64,000 bases of DNA, from positions 29,109 through 93,108 of the forward strand of contig NZ_LGDE01000125.1 of NCBI RefSeq assembly GCF_001279725.1, in the 5' to 3' direction. The notes under the pieces are model-generated. The model worked only from the letters and a program-made list of their open reading frames with translations, was not told where the DNA came from and ran no database searches. The position numbers and the translations under genes are program-made. The DNA comes from Streptomyces sp. WM4235. GTDB taxonomy: Bacteria; Actinomycetota; Actinomycetes; Streptomycetales; Streptomycetaceae. Of the stretch, positions 8,167 to 16,456 are shown piece after piece. Numbering within the stretch: the stretch's first letter is position 1; each line of letters opens with the position of its first letter.

Positions 8167-8928
8167 TCACCGGGGAGGGGGCGGGGCCGCCGCGAAGCGG
8201 CTGGGGCGCCCGAAACGGACCGCCACCCCGGGCGAGTACAGGACGCTGACCGGGTCCCCGGTCGGGGTGGGCAGACCGGCCGCGGCGATCAGGTCCTCCC
8301 GGCATTCGAGCAGTTCCGCTCGGTGCAGGGGCCAGCGGGGGTGGGTGTTCGGCAGGTGCAGCGGACCACCGGGGAAGTCGTTGTGCAGACACCAGCGGGC
8401 CGTGAGGAAGTCTTCCAACACCGTGGGCTCGTCGATGGGATCCCCGACGCGGACGGCGATCCGCGAGTGTGCGCCCCGAGGGCCGGGCCATCTGCGCACA
8501 CCCGTGTACGTGACGACGTCACCGGTGCGGTCGAGGGACATCCGCGACCACTGGTAGGGCAGCCGGAACACGGTCCGGGCGACCGCCACCGACACCAGGC
8601 GCGAGGCGTCCAGGGAGCGGAAGACGACCCCGCGTCGGCCCTGGGCGTCCACCGAGTACAGCCGCACGTTCGTCTCGGGGAAGGATCCGAGGTACGGGAC
8701 GCCCGGCAGCCCCAGCCAGCCGACGCGATCCATCCGGAAGGCGATGAGACCGACGTACGTGACGCCGTCGAGGGTGTCGGGGACGGTCCCGGGCGGCAGC
8801 AGTGGAGCCACGTCCGCCGGGTCGACCGGCCAGTGCAGGAAGGCGAGGTCGAGCCAGGACTGGGTCAGCAGGGCACGGGGCGGGGAGAAGGGCGGGTCGC
8901 TGCGGATCGGTTCACGGGAGAACGGCAC
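8167..8928 (-). CDS. DUF2071 (YqjF-like) family protein
   Basis: A 253-residue protein with QSWLDLAFLHWPVDPADVAP near the start and LPPGTVPDTLDGVTYVGLIA after it. VPYLGSFPETNVRLYSV follows. These blocks define the YqjF/DUF2071 family, cytoplasmic proteins related in fold to acetoacetate decarboxylase and without a settled activity. The C-terminal HLPNTHPRWPLHRAELL region is also family-like. The GTG at 8926-8928 is chosen as the nearest start before the conserved region; no strong ribosome-binding site is present. It is followed head-to-tail by nothing on this strand before the MFS gene it converges with. Confidence 0.82.
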   Translation of the reverse strand: MPFSREPIRSDPPFSPPRALLTQSWLDLAFLHWPVDPADVAPLLPPGTVPDTLDGVTYVGLIAFRMDRVGWLGLPGVPYLGSFPETNVRLYSVDAQGRRGVVFRSLDASRLVSVAVARTVFRLPYQWSRMSLDRTGDVVTYTGVRRWPGPRGAHSRIAVRVGDPIDEPTVLEDFLTARWCLHNDFPGGPLHLPNTHPRWPLHRAELLECREDLIAAAGLPTPTGDPVSVLYSPGVAVRFGRPSRFAAAPPPPR

Positions 8929-8966
8929 GGGCCCAGTGTCCCAGCCCGTCGCCGGGCCGGGAGCGG

Positions 8967-9935
8967 TCAGTGTTCGGGGTCCGGCGGGCGGAACGACGAC
9001 AGCATGGCGATGAAGGACGCGGACCCGGTGATCACCCCGGGGCGTCCGCTGCCGGCCGGGGCGGGCTCCACACCCACGGCCTCGATGCCGCCTTCGTGGA
9101 TCCACAGCACCTTCGGGGTCAGCCGCTGTTCGGGCGGAGCCTTCTCCCAGTTGTCGAGGGTGACGGTGGAGTAGCCGACGAGCTGGGAGTGCAGGTCGGG
9201 TCCGTCCACGGCCTGGAAGTACAGGAATCCCTCGTGCGGCACCATCGCGAGGATGCCCAGGGGGGCGGGACGGCCCAGGAGGTCGGCGGCCCGCAGCAGG
9301 TGGGTACAGGTGAAGCCGGTCTCGCAGGTCACGGAGACCATGGGGTTGGCCGATCCGCTGTCATCCCGTACGACGGGTTCGGCGGCGAGGTTCCGTTCGG
9401 CGAGCGCCCACACCTCGTCCCCGTCGACGTTCCACGTGCGGAACTGCGACGCCGGCACGGGGGACGAGCGGTCGCCGTCCACGCGAACCACCAGGACCAC
9501 GCCCAGGTCCTCGGTCAGGGGTCTGACCAGGGCGAAGTCCTCGGCGACGGTGCGCAGGGGCACGACCCGCGGCAGCAGCAGCGGGCCGACCTCCTCGTAG
9601 CCCGCCTGGTGCAGGGCCCTGCGGCGGTCGCCGAGCTCCAGCAGCCCGTTGAGGTGCCCAACGGCGGCTTCGCGCCACTGCGCCCGGGGCAGCGGCCGGA
9701 CCAGGAGGGCCAGCTCCGCCAGGTCCAGCGGGATCCCGCTGCCGATGCCGAGCTGCAGGTGCTGCTCGGCACCGAACCGCATCGGCTGGTCCGAGCCCTC
9801 GCCGTCGAGGAAGAGGTTGTTCAGGAGGGCCAGGAATTCCTGCCATTCGGCGGGCCCCAAGGGACACCACGGCGGGACGGGCAGCCCCGTGTCGGCGGGG
9901 ACCGCGGCCTTCTTCGCTCTGCGGAACAAGGGCAT
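8967..9935 (-). CDS. hypothetical protein, possibly DUF1444-like
   Basis: A 322-residue soluble protein. The middle section has GVVLVVRVDGDRSSPVPASQ, then FRTWNVDGDEVWALAERNL, reminiscent of DUF1444 (YtpQ)-like proteins: a beta-rich core in which a predicted-value strand is followed by a W-x-V-D-x-D-E-V helix. The assignment is tentative. The C-terminal third (FLYFQAVDGPDLHSQLVGYS) may be a separate beta domain. The ATG at 9933-9935 begins MPLFRRAKKAA. It lies 38 bases upstream of the DUF2071 gene on the same strand, so the two may form an operon. Confidence 0.6.
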   Translation of the reverse strand: MPLFRRAKKAAVPADTGLPVPPWCPLGPAEWQEFLALLNNLFLDGEGSDQPMRFGAEQHLQLGIGSGIPLDLAELALLVRPLPRAQWREAAVGHLNGLLELGDRRRALHQAGYEEVGPLLLPRVVPLRTVAEDFALVRPLTEDLGVVLVVRVDGDRSSPVPASQFRTWNVDGDEVWALAERNLAAEPVVRDDSGSANPMVSVTCETGFTCTHLLRAADLLGRPAPLGILAMVPHEGFLYFQAVDGPDLHSQLVGYSTVTLDNWEKAPPEQRLTPKVLWIHEGGIEAVGVEPAPAGSGRPGVITGSASFIAMLSSFRPPDPEH

Positions 9936-10088
9936 GCGCGACAGGTTAAGGCCGTGCGAATCCCGTTGTGAGCGCGTAAACAAGGCTGATGGACGGCGAG
10001 TTCAGGCCGGCGAGGGCCGGGCGGGCGCGGCGGCGGGCGGGCACCGGGAATGGCCGAAGGAATGAGGCCGGACGCCGCTCGGGGTTCC

Positions 10089-10094
10089 TAGCCT
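10089..10094 (+). promoter_or_regulatory. -10 element (TAGCCT) upstream of the deacetylase
   Basis: TAGCCT ends six bases before an in-frame GTG at 10101, the spacing seen at several leaderless genes in this window. The transcript would start at about that GTG. Confidence 0.5.
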
Positions 10095-10151
10095 GGGACG
10101 GTGCCCCTGGTCCCCCGGGGCACCGTCCCGTCACCAGTGAAGAGCGGTTTC

Positions 10152-10919
10152 ATGAGAATCAGCAGTTTGTCGGCCACCCGCCGCACGGCCGTCTTCGCCC
10201 TCACGGCGACGGCGCTCACCCTCGCCTCGCTGTGCTGTCCCGCGGTGGCCTCCGCGACCACACGGCCCACGACACCCGAGGCCCGGACGGCGCCCGCCGC
10301 GGCGACGGTGCCGCTCTCCATCGCCCGTGCGGCGGACGGCGGCGCACGGGACGTCGCGATCACGATCGACGACGGACCCGACCCCGTCTGGACGCCGAAG
10401 GTCCTGGACGTGCTGAAGGGGTACGGGGTCAAGGCCACGTTCTGCATGATCGGAACGAACGCCGGGAAGTACCCCGATCTCGTCAGGCGGGTGGTGGCGG
10501 ACGGACACCGGTTGTGCGACCACTCCGTCAGCCATGACATGACGATGGACAAGAAGCCCGTCGCCTACCAGGAGCGGCAGATCCTCGACGCCAAGAACAC
10601 GATCGAGAAGGCGGCCCCGGGAGCGACCGTCGACTACTACCGCGCACCGGGCGGCGCCTTCACCCCGGACAGCCGGCGGATCGCGGCGCGGCACGGGATG
10701 CGGCCCCTGGGGTGGAGCGTGGACCCCGAGGACTGGAGCCGCCCCGGCACATCCGCGATCGTGGCCGCGGTGGAGAGCGGGCTGCCCGCGGACCCGACCG
10801 TGCTGTTCCACGACGGGGGCGGCGACCGGGGCGAGACGGTGGAGGCCCTGCGCACGCTCCTGCCGTGGTTCGTGGAGCACGGGTACGCGTTCACCTTCCC
10901 GGTCCGCACCGCCGGCTGA
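10152..10919 (+). CDS. secreted polysaccharide deacetylase (NodB domain)
   Basis: A 255-residue exported carbohydrate esterase family 4 enzyme. A Sec-type signal peptide runs to about residue 36 (basic n-region, hydrophobic FALTATALTLASLCC, then AVASA). The NodB motifs follow: AITIDDGPDP (metal Asp and catalytic Asp), CDHSVSHD (the two metal His), YRAPGG, WSVDPEDW, and LFHDGGGDR as the final motif. Members remove acetyl groups from peptidoglycan, chitin or related glycans outside the cell. I start at the ATG 10152; the leaderless GTG at 10101 is in frame and would extend the n-region by 17 residues. Confidence 0.88.
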   Translation: MRISSLSATRRTAVFALTATALTLASLCCPAVASATTRPTTPEARTAPAAATVPLSIARAADGGARDVAITIDDGPDPVWTPKVLDVLKGYGVKATFCMIGTNAGKYPDLVRRVVADGHRLCDHSVSHDMTMDKKPVAYQERQILDAKNTIEKAAPGATVDYYRAPGGAFTPDSRRIAARHGMRPLGWSVDPEDWSRPGTSAIVAAVESGLPADPTVLFHDGGGDRGETVEALRTLLPWFVEHGYAFTFPVRTAG

Positions 10920-10991
10920 GACTCCGGTGCGGGGTCACTCGCCCAGCCCGGCTACCAGGCGGTAACGTCGGCCTCCGGGGATTGGAGTTCC

Positions 10992-11504
10992 ATGACCCGC
11001 CTGCTCAGCGTTTCCGACAGCGTCATCGTCGAGGCCAGCCCGTCAACGGTGTACCGGCACGTGTGCGACCCCTCGCTCATGGGCCGCTGGAGCCCCGAGA
11101 ACCTGGGTGCGACCCTCACCCGCGAGCCGGGTCCCGTTCCGGTCGGGACGGTCTTCGACGGGCACAACAAGCGTGGCGCCTTCCGCTGGACCACGCGCTG
11201 CACCGTGACGGCGGCGGACCAGGACGAGCTGTTCCGCTTCCGGGTCCACTCCATCGGACTGAAGCGGCCGCGCCTGCGCGGGCCCATCGCCACCTGGGAG
11301 TACCGGTTCGAGGCGGTCCCCGAGGGGACGAGGGTGACGGAGACGTGGACCGACGACCGCCGCTCGTGGCCGGATCTCGTCGCGAACACCTTCGACAAGA
11401 TCGCGACGGGCGGGCACACCTTCGCCGATTTCCAGCGTCGGAACATCCGCGTCACCCTGCGCAACCTCAAGGCCGCCCTGGAATCCGACGCCCGCACGCC
11501 GTGA
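10992..11504 (+). CDS. SRPBCC family protein (polyketide cyclase/START-like)
   Basis: A 170-residue single-domain helix-grip protein. VIVEASPSTVYRHVCDPSLM near residue 10 and MGRWSPENLG are typical of the SRPBCC entry helix. WEYRFEAVPEGTRVTETWTD and a long C-terminal helix complete the fold. Such proteins bind hydrophobic ligands and the ligand here is unknown. The ATG is preceded by GGAG eight bases upstream; TAACGT at 10963-10968 is a plausible -10. Confidence 0.8.
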   Translation: MTRLLSVSDSVIVEASPSTVYRHVCDPSLMGRWSPENLGATLTREPGPVPVGTVFDGHNKRGAFRWTTRCTVTAADQDELFRFRVHSIGLKRPRLRGPIATWEYRFEAVPEGTRVTETWTDDRRSWPDLVANTFDKIATGGHTFADFQRRNIRVTLRNLKAALESDARTP

Positions 11505-11736
11505 GGGAGGACGGAGCGGCGGCCTCGACGCACCTCGCGCCCGAGACCGCACCCGACGCCCCCGGGGAGTCCGCGTTTGGAGCGGAATAATCCGGCCACA
11601 CTAGTTGCTATATACATCGATCGAGGCGATGCGCCGCCCCTCCGCAGGCGGGGCGCGCCCGCCCGACGATCGCCGCAGATCCTCACGTCCGGCGACGGCA
11701 ACGCCCGGCCTGGCCTTTCCCCTCAGGAGTCACCGC

Positions 11737-13056
11737 ATGTCGAACCACCTCCCGGAGCAGCCCGCAGACACCGTCGAGCGCCTCCGCGCCGGCTTCGCCT
11801 CCGGTCGCACGAAGTCGCTCTCCTGGCGTACGACGCAGCTCCGGGCGGTACGCGCCCTGCTGAAGGAACGCGGGGACGAGCTGGCCGGCGCGCTCCACGC
11901 GGACCTCGGGAAGGGGCGCGAGGAGGCCTACCGCACCGAGATCGATTTCGTCGTGCGGGAGATCGACCACACGCTGGACCATCTCGCGCAGTGGCTCCGC
12001 CCCCAGCCGGTGGCGGTGCCCGAGCGGCTGAACCCGGCCACCGCCCACACCGTGCTGGACCCGCTGGGCGTGGTCCTGGTCATCGCCCCGTGGAACTACC
12101 CGTTGCAACTGCTGCTGGCCCCGGTCATCGGCGCGCTCGCGGCGGGCAACTGCGTCGTCGCCAAGCCCAGCGAGCTGGCCCCGGCCACGTCGAGGGCCGT
12201 GGCCGAGCTGCTGCCGCTGTACGTGGACACCGACGCGGTCGCCGTGGTGGAAGGCGGCGTCCCCGAGACGACGGAGCTGTTGGCCCAGCGCTTCGACCAC
12301 ATCTTCTACACCGGCAACGGGACGGTCGGCCGGATCGTGATGCGTGCCGCGGCCGAGCACCTCACACCGGTGACACTCGAACTCGGTGGCAAGTCACCCG
12401 CGTTCGTCGATCGTGGCACGGACCTGGCCGTCGTGGCCGCCCGGCTGGCGTCGACCAAGTTCATGAACGCGGGGCAGACGTGCGTCGCCCCCGACTACGT
12501 GCTCACCGACCCCGAGACGGCCCGGGAGCTGGAGAAGGCCCTCGCCGACGCCGTGCACTCGCTGTACGGGGACGACCCGGCCGCCTCCCCCGCGTACGGC
12601 CGGATCGTCAACGACCGTCACTTCGACCGCCTCACGGGCCTGCTGGCCTCGGGCCGTACGGTGGTCGGCGGTGACCACGACCGGGCGGCCCGCTACATCG
12701 CCCCCACGGTCCTGGCAGACGTGTCCCCGGACTCCCCCGTGATGGGCGAGGAGATCTTCGGTCCGATCCTGCCGGTGGTCGAGGTGGCCGGGCTGGACGA
12801 GGCCATCGCGTTCATCGGTGGCAGGGACAAGCCGTTGGCCCTGTACGCCTTCACCGAGTCGGAGACCACGCGGGAACGCCTCACCCACGAGACCTCCTCG
12901 GGTGGTCTCGCCTTCGGCCTCCCCGTGGCCCATCTGACCGTCTCCGACCTCCCGTTCGGCGGGGTCGGCGAGAGCGGCATGGGCAACTACCACGGTCACT
13001 GGTCGCTGGCCACGTTCAGCCACCTCAAGGCGGTCCTGGACAAGCCGCTGAGCTGA
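11737..13056 (+). CDS. aldehyde dehydrogenase family protein (ALDH3-like)
   Basis: A 439-residue NAD(P)-dependent aldehyde dehydrogenase. IAPWNYPLQLLLAPVIGALA is the cofactor-binding start and CVVAKPSELAP the lysine motif. TGNGTVGRIV is the glycine turn, LELGGKSPAF carries the catalytic glutamate, and NAGQTCVAPDY the catalytic cysteine. Length and lack of an N-terminal extension suit class 3-type enzymes that oxidise medium-chain or aromatic aldehydes. The ATG at 11737 follows CAGGAG. A strong terminator (13068-13111) ends the unit. An AT-rich patch at 11600-11615 (GCTATATACATCG) may hold the promoter. Confidence 0.9.
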   Translation: MSNHLPEQPADTVERLRAGFASGRTKSLSWRTTQLRAVRALLKERGDELAGALHADLGKGREEAYRTEIDFVVREIDHTLDHLAQWLRPQPVAVPERLNPATAHTVLDPLGVVLVIAPWNYPLQLLLAPVIGALAAGNCVVAKPSELAPATSRAVAELLPLYVDTDAVAVVEGGVPETTELLAQRFDHIFYTGNGTVGRIVMRAAAEHLTPVTLELGGKSPAFVDRGTDLAVVAARLASTKFMNAGQTCVAPDYVLTDPETARELEKALADAVHSLYGDDPAASPAYGRIVNDRHFDRLTGLLASGRTVVGGDHDRAARYIAPTVLADVSPDSPVMGEEIFGPILPVVEVAGLDEAIAFIGGRDKPLALYAFTESETTRERLTHETSSGGLAFGLPVAHLTVSDLPFGGVGESGMGNYHGHWSLATFSHLKAVLDKPLS

Positions 13057-13067
13057 CCCCACCGACG

Positions 13068-13111
13068 GTGCGGGGAGGGAACCGGCCACGGCGCCGGCTC
13101 CCTCCCCGCAC
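13068..13111 (+). terminator. Strong hairpin terminator after the aldehyde dehydrogenase
   Basis: GTGCGGGGAGGGAACCGGC pairs with the inverted copy GCCGGCTCCCTCCCCGCAC with one mismatch and a short loop, beginning 12 bases after the stop codon. It lacks a U-tract, as is normal for this genus. Confidence 0.8.
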
Positions 13112-13196
13112 GCGTGCCACGACACCTCACTCCCCCCACCACACCGCCCGCCCGGGGTGAGGTCGTGACGCCCCGGCTCCCTCACGACGCTCCGTG

Positions 13197-13202
13197 TACC
13201 TT
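13197..13202 (+). promoter_or_regulatory. -10 element (TACCTT) of a leaderless gene
   Basis: TACCTT ends eight bases before the ATG at 13211, and there is no Shine-Dalgarno sequence. Confidence 0.45.
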
Positions 13203-13210
13203 GGGCCTCC

Positions 13211-13516
13211 ATGGACACGACTGCGGAAGAGCCGAGGAACGACGTCAAGCCTCCTGCGGAGAAGCCGGGTTGGGACCTGGCGGTGCCGCTCGGCGGCGGC
13301 TTCCTCGCGTCGGTGCGGCTCGGGGGCACGGACGGCTGGTGGACGGCTCTGTGGCTGCCCCTGCTCGCCCTCGCGCTGCTCGCCTTGTCCCTTGAGTGGA
13401 CGCTGCTGGTCAAGGCCCGCTTCCGGATGCGCGCCGGGCAGTGGTTCTCCCTGGTGGGTGCGAACGTCAGCGTGCTCCTCGGGCTGGCCGTGCTGCTGGG
13501 GCCGGCCCGCTCCTGA
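13211..13516 (+). CDS. small membrane protein, unknown function
   Basis: A 101-residue protein. A charged cytoplasmic N-terminus (MDTTAEEPRNDVKPPAEKPG) is followed by two or three hydrophobic segments (LWLPLLALALLALSLEWTLL and FSLVGANVSVLLGLAVLLG). I do not recognise a family. The leaderless promoter, clean codon bias and following hairpin support it as a real single-gene unit. Confidence 0.6.
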   Translation: MDTTAEEPRNDVKPPAEKPGWDLAVPLGGGFLASVRLGGTDGWWTALWLPLLALALLALSLEWTLLVKARFRMRAGQWFSLVGANVSVLLGLAVLLGPARS

Positions 13517-13543
13517 CCGGCGGTTGCCCACGAGCTGACACGA

Positions 13544-13561
13544 GGCGCCCCCGGAGGCGCC
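13544..13561 (+). terminator. Small hairpin, possible terminator
   Basis: GGCGCC and GGCGCC are separated by CCCGGA, 28 bases after the stop of the small membrane protein. A six-base-pair stem is weak evidence. Confidence 0.35.
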
Positions 13562-13713
13562 ATCAGGGGCGTTCACCGCGACACCCGCACACGGGGCCGC
13601 CCGTTCACGGGCTTCGGGATCCATCATGGCGTTGCCGAACCGCCATCGATGGATCGTCCGCCGTCCCGCCCACGCACCCGCGGCGGCCGGCCCGAGCTGC
13701 AATGGAGAGCCGA

Positions 13714-14181
13714 ATGAACCGTGTGTGGATGCGCGCCCTCTCGCTGGTCGTTCTCGCGGGTCTCGCCGCCGGTGCGACGGGGTGTTCCGACGGAAGCACC
13801 CCGTCGGACGTCGCCTCGAAGGCGGCGTCCGCCGTGCAGTCGGTCGGGGCGGGCCTGGACTCCGCGGCCGCCGAGGCCAAGAAGAAGCTCGACAGTGTGA
13901 AGGACGGGGTCAGCGCGAAGAACGACGTGACCCTCGGCACCGTCGCCCAGGACGGCGACGGGCGCACCACCGTGCCCGTGACGGTGTCCAACACGGCCGA
14001 GGACAAGAAGTCCTTCGCCGTCCAGGTCAACTTCCGCGACAGCGGCGGCAACCTGCTCGACACCGTCGTGGTGACCCTCGCGGACGTGGCGGCCGGCGCG
14101 ACCGGCAAGGGCACGGCCCGTAGCACCCGGAACCTCTCCGGCGAGGTGAAGGCCGAGACCGGGACCGCCCTGCGCTACTGA
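13714..14181 (+). CDS. FxLYD-type lipoprotein
   Basis: A 155-residue exported lipoprotein. The signal peptide ends in the lipobox-like GATGC, with Cys at about residue 24. A linker rich in Ala/Lys (AAAEAKKKLDSVKD) leads to a beta-sandwich domain: VTLGTVAQDGDGRTTVPVTV, then SFAVQVNFRDSGGNLLDTVV. This is the alternating pattern of FxLYD domains found in surface lipoproteins. A ligand or partner is unknown. The ATG at 13714 follows TGGAGAG; another in-frame ATG at 13702 is less well placed. Confidence 0.75.
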   Translation: MNRVWMRALSLVVLAGLAAGATGCSDGSTPSDVASKAASAVQSVGAGLDSAAAEAKKKLDSVKDGVSAKNDVTLGTVAQDGDGRTTVPVTVSNTAEDKKSFAVQVNFRDSGGNLLDTVVVTLADVAAGATGKGTARSTRNLSGEVKAETGTALRY

Positions 14182-14219
14182 GACGCGCGCGTCGGTCCCG
14201 GCCCGGCCCGGCGGACGGC

Positions 14220-15545
14220 TCAGGCGGGGCCGTCGGCGGCGGCGGTCGGCCCCGGGTCGGCCGCGGACTGGGGGCCGGCCTCCGGCCCCGGCTGCGCCCC
14301 GGTCCGCGTACCGTCCTCGGCCGGGGGCTCGTCGCCCTCGTCCCCCGCGTAGGCGCGCAGGTGACCGATCACCGTGTTGGCGACGGCGACCAGCGGTACG
14401 GCGACGACGGCGCCGCCGATCCCCGCGACCAGTCCGCCGGTCGCGACGGCCAGGACCACGGCCAGGGGATGGACCCGAACGGCCCGTCCAAGGATGAAGG
14501 GCTGGAGGATGTGCCCTTCGATCTGCTGGACCGCGAGCACCACCAGCAGGGCCATGAGTGCGGTGAACACGCCCTGGGTGACGAGTGCGACGACCACCGC
14601 GAGGGCCCCGGACACCACCGCGCCGACCAGCGGCACGAACGACGCCAGGAAGATCACCACTCCGATGGGCACGGCGAGCGGGACACCCAGGAGGTAGATG
14701 CCGATGCCGATGAAGAGCGCGTCGATCAGGGCGACGATCATCGTCCCGCGCACGTACGCGGTGAGCGTGCGCCAGGCCCGCGGTCCGGCGCCGGCCACGC
14801 CCGGCCGGGCCACGGCCGGGACCAGCTTGAGCGTCCACTGCCAGATGCGCTTGCCGTCGTACAGCAGGAAGAGCGTGGAGAACATCGCCAGCAGCATGCC
14901 GGTGAGGATCTCCACGAGCACGGTCACGCCCTGGAGGCCCTTGGAGGTGATCTCGCTGGTGCTGGTGCCGATCGCGTCGCTCAGGTTGTTCGCGACGTCG
15001 TTGATCTGTTGCTCGGTCACATGGAACGGGCTGTCGAGGAGCCACTGTTTCAGTTCCTCGATGCCTTCCTGGAGGCGCCCCGAAAGGGTGTCGAGATTGT
15101 CGAGCACCTGCCAGACCACGAACCAGCCGACCAGGCCCAGCACGAGGAACCCGCAGATCGCGGTCACGGCGGTGGCCAGTCCCTGGGACAGACCGCTGCG
15201 GTGCAGGCGGGCGACCGTCGGCTGGAGCAGCGCGGTGACGAGGAGGGCCACGACGAAGGCGAGGACGACGAGTCGGACGGAGCCGATGACCCGCATCAGC
15301 ACCCACAGCGTGGCCGCGAGCACCAGGAACCGCCAGCCCGCCTCGGCCGCCACCCGAACGCTCCAGGGCACCGCCGCGGCCGGGTCGGGCGTACGGGGGC
15401 GGGCCCGTCGGGCCTCTGCCGCCCGCTCCTCCTCCGCGCTCTCCCCGTACTCCGCGTCGCGGCGCGCCTGGGCCTGCGCGCGGCGCTCGCCGAACGCGGT
15501 CGCGCCTTCTTTCACGCGGTCGAGCCATCTGTGGATTCCGGGCAT
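14220..15545 (-). CDS. AI-2E family transporter (PerM-like permease)
   Basis: A 441-residue membrane protein. The cytoplasmic N-terminus is charged (MPGIHRWLDRVKEGATAFGE). About eight hydrophobic spans follow, with a large loop between spans 3 and 4 (QEGIEELKQWLLDSPFHVTE). The C-terminal half has IYLLGVPLAVPIGVVIFLAS and the QQIEGHILQPFILGRAVRVH signature of the AI-2E/PerM family. Members have been proposed as quorum-signal exporters or Na+/H+ antiporters; the substrate here is unknown. The C-terminus is a disordered Pro/Gly/Ala tail. It converges with the lipoprotein gene ending at 14181. Confidence 0.88.
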   Translation of the reverse strand: MPGIHRWLDRVKEGATAFGERRAQAQARRDAEYGESAEEERAAEARRARPRTPDPAAAVPWSVRVAAEAGWRFLVLAATLWVLMRVIGSVRLVVLAFVVALLVTALLQPTVARLHRSGLSQGLATAVTAICGFLVLGLVGWFVVWQVLDNLDTLSGRLQEGIEELKQWLLDSPFHVTEQQINDVANNLSDAIGTSTSEITSKGLQGVTVLVEILTGMLLAMFSTLFLLYDGKRIWQWTLKLVPAVARPGVAGAGPRAWRTLTAYVRGTMIVALIDALFIGIGIYLLGVPLAVPIGVVIFLASFVPLVGAVVSGALAVVVALVTQGVFTALMALLVVLAVQQIEGHILQPFILGRAVRVHPLAVVLAVATGGLVAGIGGAVVAVPLVAVANTVIGHLRAYAGDEGDEPPAEDGTRTGAQPGPEAGPQSAADPGPTAAADGPA

Positions 15546-15653
15546 TCGGAACCTCCCTCCGTGTCGTTGCCCTTCTGCCCTCGATCCGCTCCGCCAGCCG
15601 GGTGCGGCCCGGTCGGTTCGGAAGTCGGTTCAGGAGTCGGTGTTCACACGGCG

Positions 15654-15689
15654 CGGGGCCCGGCGTCGTGTGTCCGACGCCGGGCCCCG
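15654..15689 (-). terminator. Strong hairpin terminator
   Basis: CGGGGCCCGGCGTCG and its exact inverted copy flank a six-base loop (TGTGTC), giving a perfect 15-base-pair stem. It lies about 175 bases downstream of the minus-strand gene ending at 15865 and upstream of the AI-2E gene. The remainder of 15546-15864 shows nothing else recognisable. Confidence 0.75.
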
Positions 15690-15864
15690 GGTGGTTCGGT
15701 CGCGCGGTCCACGACGGTTTCCTCCGCTGTCCGGTGAGGGGCGACTCGCCCCGGGAGGTCCAGCGTGGTTCATCCGGCCCGCTCCGGCATCCGCTCGTGT
15801 CGCGGCGACCGGCGGACGCGCGGCGGTCAGGGCCCCGGTGCGGGGGCCTGACCCGGTGCGCGCC

Positions 15865-16455
15865 TCAGGTGTTGAGGAGGCGGTTGAAGAAAGAGCGGTA
15901 GCGCTGCAGTGCGAGGCGCAGGTCCTCGGTGGCCACCTGTTCGCCGCGGTCCCACTGGCCCTCCAGGTCCTGCTTGTGCGCGGAGAACGTCCGGGCGAGT
16001 TCCTGCATCACCTCGGCCACCAGGGTGTCGGCGGATCGCACCGCCTCCTGCGGGTCGTCCACGAAGCGCCCCTGGATCTCGCTCCACTGCTTGCGCAGGC
16101 CGTCCGCGTCGGCTCCCCCGAGCAGCGGCTCGTCCGATTCGCCGGCGCCGACCTCGTCGGTGCGCACCTCGGTTCGCGCCGGCTCGTCCCGCAGGACGTC
16201 CCGGCCGAACGCCGTCGGGTCGTCCGCCGAGACCTCACGCGGGTCGTCCCGTACGCCGTCCAGGGGGTCGGCCGGCAGGCCGTCCCGGCCGAACCCGCGC
16301 GGGTCGTCGCGTATGACGTCGCCCTCGGTCCCGGCTGTGGTGTCGGCGCCACCGGGATACACCGAGGAGCCGCGCTCGGTACCCGGGTGGGCGAGGTTCT
16401 CCGTGGTCAGGCGGCCCTCGACGGGTCGGCCGGTCGTGTCTTCGTTCTCGCGCAT
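15865..16455 (-). CDS. hypothetical soluble protein, paralogue of the upstream gene
   Basis: A 196-residue protein. The first 120 residues are acidic, low complexity and carry degenerate repeats built on RDDPRxFGRDxL. The C-terminal 75 residues form a predicted helical bundle: WSEIQGRFVDDPQEAVRSAD, then DLRLALQRYRSFFNRLL. The same helical domain occurs at the end of the neighbouring membrane-anchored protein (16457-17005), so the two are tandem paralogues. The start ATG lies one base after the stop of that gene (TGACATG), indicating translational coupling. No function is recognised. It ends before a strong terminator. Confidence 0.7.
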   Translation of the reverse strand: MRENEDTTGRPVEGRLTTENLAHPGTERGSSVYPGGADTTAGTEGDVIRDDPRGFGRDGLPADPLDGVRDDPREVSADDPTAFGRDVLRDEPARTEVRTDEVGAGESDEPLLGGADADGLRKQWSEIQGRFVDDPQEAVRSADTLVAEVMQELARTFSAHKQDLEGQWDRGEQVATEDLRLALQRYRSFFNRLLNT

Positions 16456-16456
16456 G

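Noticed and set aside
11583..11604. Possible SigR-type promoter (GGAAT and GTT) before the aldehyde dehydrogenase
   Set aside because: The spacing between the two elements is 15 bases rather than the 18-19 expected.
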